Below, in pieces: positions 21,806 through 27,231 of a stretch of DNA of 27,231 nucleotides; within the stretch, counting starts at the first letter, position 1, and each line of letters starts with the position of its first letter. The stretch comes from CAYOEZ01 sp964402955 (lineage in GTDB: Bacteria > Chloroflexota > DTOL01 > DAOUCN01). A program made the position numbers and the translations under genes. The stretch lies in the NCBI GenBank assembly GCA_964402955.1, contig CAYOEZ010000036.1, positions 1 through 27,231 of the forward strand, in the 5' to 3' direction. Under the pieces are notes generated by a model that worked only from the letters and a program-made list of their open reading frames with translations, searched no databases and was not told where the DNA came from.

Positions 21806-23634
21806 AACCTCGACCAAGGAAAGGCCCCTGGCCAGAAGCCAGGTTCAATATGCCTATCCCGCGCCTGCGCCAGGCCGTGCAGCTGGTGTGGGACAGCGGC
21901 CCGGCCTGGACGATAGCCAACGTGGCGCTGCTCATCGTCCAGGGCGTGCTTCCCCTTGCCTCCCTCTATCTTATCAAGCTGGTGGTGGATGCAGTCGCCC
22001 AGGGCATGAACAGCGGCGACGTTCAAGCCGTCCTGCGGCGTGTCACCATGCTCATCGTCCTTGAAGGCGCCGTGACCCTGGCCAACGCCCTGGCGCGCTC
22101 GCTATCGGGCCTCGTGTCGGAGCTGCAAGGCCAGGCTGTCACCGATCGCGTGCAAGATATCATTCATGCCAAGTCGATTGAGTCCGATCTAGAGTATTAC
22201 GAAAACGCGCAGTACTACGACACCTTGCACCGGGCGCAACAAGAAGCCCCCTACCGCCCCATTCAGATTCTCAATGACCTGCTGCGCCTCGGTCAGAACA
22301 CGATCTCGCTGACGGCAATTGCCGGGCTGCTGGTGTCGCTGCACTGGGGGATCGGCGTGATGCTTGTCATCACAGCCGTGCCCGGAGTGCTCGCCCGCCT
22401 GGCCTACGCGCGCCGCCTGTACCAGTGGCAGCGGCAGCGTACCCCTGCCGACCGCCTCTCAGGTTATCTCTCCTGGATATTGACGCGCGACACGCACGCC
22501 AAAGAGATTCGCCTCTTCGACCTGGGCGAGATGTTCAGGAAACGCTATCTGGAGACGCGGCGCAAGCTGCGGCAGGAACGCGCCGCCCTGGCGCGGCAGC
22601 GAACGCTCGTCGACACGGGGGCGCAGCTTCTGGCCACGCTGGGCGTCTTTGCCACCTTGATCTTCATTGCCTATCGCACCGTGCAGGGCGCAACCACCAT
22701 CGGCGACCTGGTCATGTTCTATCAGGCATTCCAGCGCGGCCAGGCCTTTGTCCGCGACCTGATGGGCAGCCTGGCGGGTCTGTATGAAGACAACCTGTTC
22801 CTCTCGTATCTCTACGAATTCCTGGATCTGAAACAGACGATAGCCGATCCAGCGTCTCCGCTGCCGGTTCCGCGCCCGATGCGCGCAGGCATTCGCTTCG
22901 ACCATGTGTCGTTTACCTATCCCCACGGCTCACACCCTGTACTGGAAGACATCAACCTTACCATCAGGCCCGGTGAGGTGATTGCACTGGTAGGAGCAAA
23001 TGGATCGGGCAAAACCACTCTCTGCAAATTGCTGTGCCGCCTCTACGATCCAACCGGGGGGGCAATCACGCTCGACGGTATCAGCCTGCCCAGTTTCGCC
23101 GCTCGCCAGTTGCGCACAGAGATCAGCGTCGTGTTCCAGGACTATGCCCACTATAACCTCACGGCGCGAGAGAATATCTGGATTGGCAATATCACGCTGC
23201 CGCCTGACGACAGTCGCGTTGTCGCGGCGGCGCATCGTTCCGGCGCCAGCGACGTCATCGAGCGGCTGCCCAACGGATACGATACGATCCTGGGCAAGTG
23301 GTTTGACAGCGGTGAAGAGCTCAGTATCGGCGAGTGGCAGAAAGTGGCGCTGGCGCGCGCCTTTCTGCGTGATTCCCAGATTATCGTGCTCGACGAGCCC
23401 ACCAGCGCCATGGACGCGAAGACCGAATTCGAGGTCTTCAGCCATTTCCGCGAGCTTATGCAAGGCAAATCCGCCATTCTGGTCAGCCACCGCTTCTCCA
23501 CTGTGCGCATGGCCGACACCATCTACGTCATCGAAAACGGTCGCATCGTCGAGAGCGGGTGCCACGATGCACTGATTCGCCAGGCAGGCGCCTACGCCCA
23601 CCTCTTTGACATCCAGGCGAGGAGCTACCGCTAA
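21802..23634 (+). CDS. ABC exporter (fused membrane and ATPase domains), no C39 peptidase
   Basis: This 610-residue half-transporter should act as a homodimer exporting the peptide. Hydrophobic helices lie at about 30-60, 75-105, 165-205 and 275-320. The ATPase domain has Walker A GANGSGKTT (K404), a signature LSIGEWQ (507-513) instead of LSGGQ, Walker B IIVLDEPTSAMD (D531, E532) and switch VSHRF. The I-G-E-W variant is known from exporters of peptide clusters. Exporters that cleave double-glycine leaders carry an N-terminal C39 domain; this one does not. The GTG start overlaps the GNAT stop as GTGA. Confidence 0.92.
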   Translation: MKPRPRKGPWPEARFNMPIPRLRQAVQLVWDSGPAWTIANVALLIVQGVLPLASLYLIKLVVDAVAQGMNSGDVQAVLRRVTMLIVLEGAVTLANALARSLSGLVSELQGQAVTDRVQDIIHAKSIESDLEYYENAQYYDTLHRAQQEAPYRPIQILNDLLRLGQNTISLTAIAGLLVSLHWGIGVMLVITAVPGVLARLAYARRLYQWQRQRTPADRLSGYLSWILTRDTHAKEIRLFDLGEMFRKRYLETRRKLRQERAALARQRTLVDTGAQLLATLGVFATLIFIAYRTVQGATTIGDLVMFYQAFQRGQAFVRDLMGSLAGLYEDNLFLSYLYEFLDLKQTIADPASPLPVPRPMRAGIRFDHVSFTYPHGSHPVLEDINLTIRPGEVIALVGANGSGKTTLCKLLCRLYDPTGGAITLDGISLPSFAARQLRTEISVVFQDYAHYNLTARENIWIGNITLPPDDSRVVAAAHRSGASDVIERLPNGYDTILGKWFDSGEELSIGEWQKVALARAFLRDSQIIVLDEPTSAMDAKTEFEVFSHFRELMQGKSAILVSHRFSTVRMADTIYVIENGRIVESGCHDALIRQAGAYAHLFDIQARSYR

Positions 23635-23638
23635 AGAA

Positions 23639-24820
23639 ATGTCGACACAACGTGCGCCCACAGCGCCCGGCGTCACGGCGCTACTCCTCTCCTGCGCCCA
23701 CACACGCGTCAACACCGACGCTGCGGGTCGCCTGCGCGACCTGGCTCTGCCGGACACGGACTGGATAAGTCTGGTCACACTCGCTGAATATCACGACATC
23801 GCTCCCCTCGTCTACCACATTCTCTCTACCGTCCTGCCTGACCTGACACCAGGCACAGTGCTTGGGCAGATGAAGGAAGACAATCGTCGCTCTGCCCTGG
23901 CCAGCCTGATCCAGGCACGCGAGTTGCTACGCGTACTGCGTGCTCTTGCGGAGAGGGGCGTCGCCGCTCTGCCTTACAAGGGGCCAGTTCTGGCTGAGAT
24001 GGCCTATGGCGACCTCTCTCTGCGCCACTCGATTGACCTGGATGTGCTTGTGCGCAGGCAAGATATGGGTGCAGCACAGCAGGCGCTTGCTGCCATTGGC
24101 TATGCCCTCGATGACGAATGCCGGCTTCATCAGCAGGCATATGCCCACGCCCATCACCATCTCGTCTTGCGCGGCCAGCGCAGCAACGTGACCATCGAGT
24201 TGCACTGGCACACCGTCACGCCTCAATTCAGTTTCAACCTCAGCTTCGACCAACTATGGCAGAATAGCGTGATGACATCTCTGGCCGGGCAGGCTGTGCG
24301 TAGTCCAGCGGTTGAGGATACATTGCTGCTCGTCTGCGTTCACGCCTCGATGCACGGCTGGAAACAACTGAAGCAGATCTGTGACGTGGCAGAGTTGCTG
24401 CAACGGTATCCAGCGCTGGACGGTCAAGCGCTCCTGGCGCGGGCGCGCTCTCTGGGCGTGTGGCGCATGCTCGCGCTGGGCCTCAGCTTAGCCGGCAGCT
24501 GTCTGGACGCTACTCTGCCGGCGTTGCTCAGCGCAGAGAGCGATCCGGTTGTGCAGCGTCTTGCCGACGGTGTCAGGCTGCGCCTGGCCAACGCGCAATC
24601 GGGCGAGCCTGCGCCCGACGAGCGCAGCTTCTCAGGTTACTATGCCCTCCTGCGAGAGCGCCGGCACGACCGTGCGAACGAAGCGCTGCGCCGTATCTTC
24701 ATCCCCAATATGGAAGACTGGGCCGCGCTGCCGTTACCCGAGCGCCTGTGGTTTCTCCACTACGTGATTCGCCCCCTGCGCCTGCTGCACCGCTTAACGG
24801 CCACGCTGTTGCACCGCTAA
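23639..24820 (+). CDS. Nucleotidyltransferase-family protein (NTP_transf_5 type)
   Basis: This 393-residue protein is of the type often annotated as an uncharacterised nucleotidyltransferase in peptide clusters. The core motif is LPYKGPVLAEMAYGDLSLR followed by DLDVLV, with K114-G115 and the metal-binding pair D133/D135; a third candidate is the ELHWH strand. The C-terminal half is helical (LLLVCVHASMHGWKQLKQI). The ATG at 23639 lies four bases after the exporter stop and has no clear ribosome site of its own, so coupling is likely. It closes the operon. It may transfer a nucleotide to the peptide or to a partner protein; the substrate is unknown. Confidence 0.85.
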   Translation: MSTQRAPTAPGVTALLLSCAHTRVNTDAAGRLRDLALPDTDWISLVTLAEYHDIAPLVYHILSTVLPDLTPGTVLGQMKEDNRRSALASLIQARELLRVLRALAERGVAALPYKGPVLAEMAYGDLSLRHSIDLDVLVRRQDMGAAQQALAAIGYALDDECRLHQQAYAHAHHHLVLRGQRSNVTIELHWHTVTPQFSFNLSFDQLWQNSVMTSLAGQAVRSPAVEDTLLLVCVHASMHGWKQLKQICDVAELLQRYPALDGQALLARARSLGVWRMLALGLSLAGSCLDATLPALLSAESDPVVQRLADGVRLRLANAQSGEPAPDERSFSGYYALLRERRHDRANEALRRIFIPNMEDWAALPLPERLWFLHYVIRPLRLLHRLTATLLHR

Positions 24821-24872
24821 GCAAGCGCAGCCTTCAAACCCATCCCCGCCCTCGCTCGCCTGCCTCGTATGT

Positions 24873-24975
24873 GGTAGGTCAGGTTTCCGTACCGGACATC
24901 TCGGGTTGCTGGCCTGCCTGCGCCCCGAACAGGTTGTCGGCTATGGAAAGCCGACCTACGACAGACCGACCTACC
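24873..24975. repeat. Inverted pair of REP-like GTAGG palindromes
   Basis: Two 25-base units (24874-24898 and, inverted, 24935-24959) start with GTAGGTC and match at 20 of 25 positions. Each can fold alone: GTCAGGT/ACCGGAC in the left unit (six of seven paired) and GTCGGCT/AGCCGAC in the right (all seven). Stem changes between the units are partly compensatory, so structure is conserved. A third partial head, the complement of CCGACCTAC, follows at about 24966-24974. No transposase gene lies nearby. No T-run is present, but the structures could end or protect the RiPP operon transcript. Confidence 0.7.
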
Positions 24976-25008
24976 CCAACGGTTATCATTTGTCCAGTTC
25001 GCATACCC

Positions 25009-25037
25009 TTGACCAAAACTGACTCCTATGCTACAAT
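25009..25037 (+). promoter_or_regulatory. Distal uvrA promoter candidate
   Basis: TTGACC (25009-25014) and TACAAT (25032-25037) are 17 bases apart, with an extended TG-C before the -10 box. It lies 130 bases upstream of uvrA and just upstream of a second promoter. Confidence 0.6.
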
Positions 25038-25064
25038 TACATGACGTTTTTCGTGGCAGAATAC

Positions 25065-25093
25065 TTGACAAGACCAGACAGGAGTGATAGTAT
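25065..25093 (+). promoter_or_regulatory. Proximal uvrA promoter
   Basis: A perfect TTGACA (25065-25070) and TAGTAT (25088-25093) are 17 bases apart. Transcription would start near 25100, inside the LexA-like palindrome, so this promoter should be the one under SOS control. Confidence 0.72.
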
Positions 25094-25094
25094 A

Positions 25095-25108
25095 CGAACG
25101 CCCGTTCT
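25095..25108. promoter_or_regulatory. LexA/SOS-box-like palindrome in front of uvrA
   Basis: CGAACGCCCGTTCT contains the perfect 12-base palindrome GAACG-CC-CGTTC and matches the Gram-positive LexA site pattern CGAAC-N4-GTTC. It begins two bases after the -10 box and covers the predicted start site. uvrA is a classic LexA target, which supports the call. Confidence 0.72.
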
Positions 25109-25168
25109 ATACATCGCAACCTATCCCCTGCTTGAGACCAGTGTCGCTGTCGTATAGGAGTCCGATCT

Positions 25169-27231
25169 ATGCCCCTGGACAAGATTATCATCAAGGGTGC
25201 GCGCGAGCACAACCTCAAGAACATTGACGTCGAAATCCCCCGCGACAAGCTCGTCGTCATCACGGGTCTATCCGGTTCCGGCAAGTCCAGTCTCGCCTTC
25301 GATACCATCTATGCCGAAGGCCAGCGCCGTTATGTCGAGTCGCTCTCGGCCTACGCCCGCCAGTTCCTGGGGCAGATGGAGAAACCCGACCTCGACTACA
25401 TCGAGGGTCTCTCTCCGGCCATCTCCATCGACCAGAAGGGCGCCAATCGCAACCCGCGTTCGACTGTCGGCACCGTCACCGAGATCTACGACCACCTGCG
25501 CCTGCTCTTTGCCCGCATCGGTCACCCGCACTGCCCCAACTGCGGGCGCGAGATTCAACAACAGTCGACCCAGCAAATTGTCGACGCCGTGCGCGCCCTG
25601 CCCGAAGGCAGCCGCATCATGATCATGGCGCCGCTCATCCGCGACCGCAAGGGTGAGCACCTGGCCGTGTTCGAAGACATCCGCAAAGCGGGCTACGTGC
25701 GCGTGCGCGCCGATGGCCGCCTCCTCGAAGTCTCCGAACAGATCGACCTTGACAAGAACAAGAAACACACCATCGAAGTTGTCATCGATCGTCTGGTCGT
25801 CTCACATGTCGAGGACAATGGGCAGGCCGACGCCGACCGGGCGCGCATCGCCGACTCGGTCGAGACGGCGCTTAAGCTAGGCGCAGGGATCGCCCTCGTC
25901 AGCGTCATCGATGGCGAGGAGTTGCTCTTCTCCGAGCACTTCTCCTGCGTCCACTGCGGCATTTCGCTGGGTGAGATCGCGCCGCGCACTTTCTCATTCA
26001 ACAGTCCGCACGGCGCATGCCCGGCCTGCACCGGGCTGGGCACATCATTGGAGATTGACCCGGACCTCGTCATCCCCAATCGGGACTTGACGTTAAGCGA
26101 AGGCGCAATCCAGCCGTTTGCCCGCATGAGCACCACCGAGACCTGGTACGCCCGCGTTCTCGACGCCGTCGCGCTCAAACACGGCTTCTCGATGGATGTT
26201 GCGGTGAGCAAGCTTAAGCCGGAACAGGTGAAGCTAATCCTCTATGGCACCAACGGCAGTACGGTCACGGTACGCTCCGAGAACCGCTACGGGCACATGC
26301 GCGAGTATGAGATGGCCTACGAAGGGGTCATCCCGAACTTACAGAGGCGCTATAAGGAAACCGACTCCGACTACATGCGCATGGAGATCGAGCGCTATAT
26401 GACCTCCAAGCCCTGTCAGGCTTGTCACGGGCAGCGCCTTAGGCCTGAGAGCCTGGCAGTGACGATCACCGGCAAGAACATCGTCGAAGTGACACGCATG
26501 TCAATTGTCGAGGGACTGCACTGGGTTGAGGAGTTGCAGGGCCACGATAGTGCATCCGTGACGCCCCTGAGCCAGCGCGAGCAGACGATCGCCTACCAGG
26601 TTCTCAAGGAGATTCGGGCGCGCCTGGGCTTTCTGGCCGATGTTGGCCTGCAATACCTGACCATCGACCGCGCCGCTGCCACTCTGTCGGGCGGCGAAGC
26701 GCAGCGCATACGCCTCGCCACACAGATCGGCTCCAGCTTGATGGGCGTGCTCTACATCCTAGACGAGCCATCGATTGGCCTGCATCAGCGTGACAACCGC
26801 CGCCTCATCCATACGCTCGAGCACCTGCGCGACCTGGGCAACACTGTCCTTGTCGTCGAACACGACGAGGAGACGATGCGGTCCGCTGATTGGATCATCG
26901 ACCTGGGACCAGGCGCTGGCGAGCACGGCGGCCGCGTCGTCTGCGCCGGACCAATAGATTCCATCCTCGCCTGCCCCGATTCGATCACCGGCGCCTTCCT
27001 GCGCGGCGAGCGCGCCATTCCGGTGCCAACTCAGCGCCGGCCCGGCAATGGCAAGACTCTGGTTGTGCGCAATGCGCGCGAGAACAACCTGAAGAATCTT
27101 GATGTGTCGATCCCGCTGGGCGAGTTCGTCTGCATCACCGGCGTATCCGGGTCGGGCAAGAGCACGCTTGTCGCCGACATCCTCTTCAAACGTCTGGCGC
27201 AGGTGATCTACAAGGCGCGTGAGAAACCGGG
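25169..27231 (+). CDS. uvrA: Excinuclease ABC subunit A, 3' end cut by window
   Basis: This is the damage-recognition ATPase of nucleotide excision repair. The first 687 codons (of about 950) are present and open. Visible parts are Walker A GLSGSGKS (33-40), the conserved RRYVESLSAYARQFLGQM segment, zinc-binding pairs CPNC, CVHC and CPAC, a CQACHG motif, the signature LSGGEAQRIRLATQIG, Walker B with LDEPSIGLHQRD, and the second Walker A GVSGSGKS near the window end. The ATG has AGGAG eight bases upstream. It has its own promoters and an SOS-type box, so it is not part of the RiPP operon. Confidence 0.97.
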   Translation, partial: MPLDKIIIKGAREHNLKNIDVEIPRDKLVVITGLSGSGKSSLAFDTIYAEGQRRYVESLSAYARQFLGQMEKPDLDYIEGLSPAISIDQKGANRNPRSTVGTVTEIYDHLRLLFARIGHPHCPNCGREIQQQSTQQIVDAVRALPEGSRIMIMAPLIRDRKGEHLAVFEDIRKAGYVRVRADGRLLEVSEQIDLDKNKKHTIEVVIDRLVVSHVEDNGQADADRARIADSVETALKLGAGIALVSVIDGEELLFSEHFSCVHCGISLGEIAPRTFSFNSPHGACPACTGLGTSLEIDPDLVIPNRDLTLSEGAIQPFARMSTTETWYARVLDAVALKHGFSMDVAVSKLKPEQVKLILYGTNGSTVTVRSENRYGHMREYEMAYEGVIPNLQRRYKETDSDYMRMEIERYMTSKPCQACHGQRLRPESLAVTITGKNIVEVTRMSIVEGLHWVEELQGHDSASVTPLSQREQTIAYQVLKEIRARLGFLADVGLQYLTIDRAAATLSGGEAQRIRLATQIGSSLMGVLYILDEPSIGLHQRDNRRLIHTLEHLRDLGNTVLVVEHDEETMRSADWIIDLGPGAGEHGGRVVCAGPIDSILACPDSITGAFLRGERAIPVPTQRRPGNGKTLVVRNARENNLKNLDVSIPLGEFVCITGVSGSGKSTLVADILFKRLAQVIYKAREKP

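Noticed and set aside
21547..23634. Extended 695-codon reading of the ABC exporter
   Set aside because: The extra part overlaps the GNAT gene and would otherwise look like an N-terminal domain; the GTGA overlap at 21802 is the natural start, and no C39 motif is present upstream.

Overview
The window looks like a chromosomal segment of a GC-rich, probably monoderm member of the Chloroflexota. The best clues are a solute-binding lipoprotein with a long Pro/Thr/Ala linker after the lipobox, an Alb3-like YidC with Lys at the position of the usual groove Arg, and the general protein style. This placement is inference; there is no rRNA or tRNA gene here.

Region 1 (1-10427, all minus strand) is a transport and catabolic operon. 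A LacI-type regulator is followed by a family-5 solute-binding lipoprotein, two intact ADP-ribosylglycohydrolase-family enzymes with a decayed third copy between them, and the rest of an Opp/Dpp-type ABC importer (two permeases, two ATPases, the last cut by the window edge). A consensus promoter and three LacI-type palindromes in 13-bp tandem lie in front of the regulator. A strong stem-loop after the solute-binding gene probably sets its expression above that of the enzymes and permeases. The substrate is likely a glycosylated or ribosylated compound, but nothing in the sequence fixes it.

Region 2 (10561-15496, minus strand) is the conserved rpmH-rnpA-yidD-yidC-jag cluster, read from a consensus promoter to an intrinsic terminator. 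Two genes are additions: an eight-bladed PQQ/BamB-like propeller lipoprotein between yidD and yidC, and a PfkB-family kinase starting one base after the jag stop.

Region 3 (15504-24820, plus strand) is the most interesting part: a nine-gene, tightly overlapping operon that looks like a complete RiPP (ribosomally made, modified peptide) pathway. It encodes a radical SAM/SPASM protein fused to an HPr-kinase-like domain, a second radical SAM/SPASM enzyme, a 63-residue cysteine-rich candidate precursor, a PqqD-type recognition protein, an S26 peptidase with a Ser/His dyad, a third radical SAM/SPASM enzyme, a GNAT acetyltransferase, an ABC exporter without a C39 peptidase domain, and a nucleotidyltransferase-family protein. 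The inferred order of work is: PqqD binds the leader, the radical SAM enzymes crosslink the core, the kinase/GNAT/nucleotidyltransferase tailor it, the S26 protein removes the leader and the ABC protein exports the product. A nested palindromic, MITE-like element separates its promoter from the divergent rpmH promoter.

Region 4 (24821-27231) holds an inverted pair of REP-like palindromes, two tandem promoters, a LexA-type box, and the first 687 codons of uvrA.
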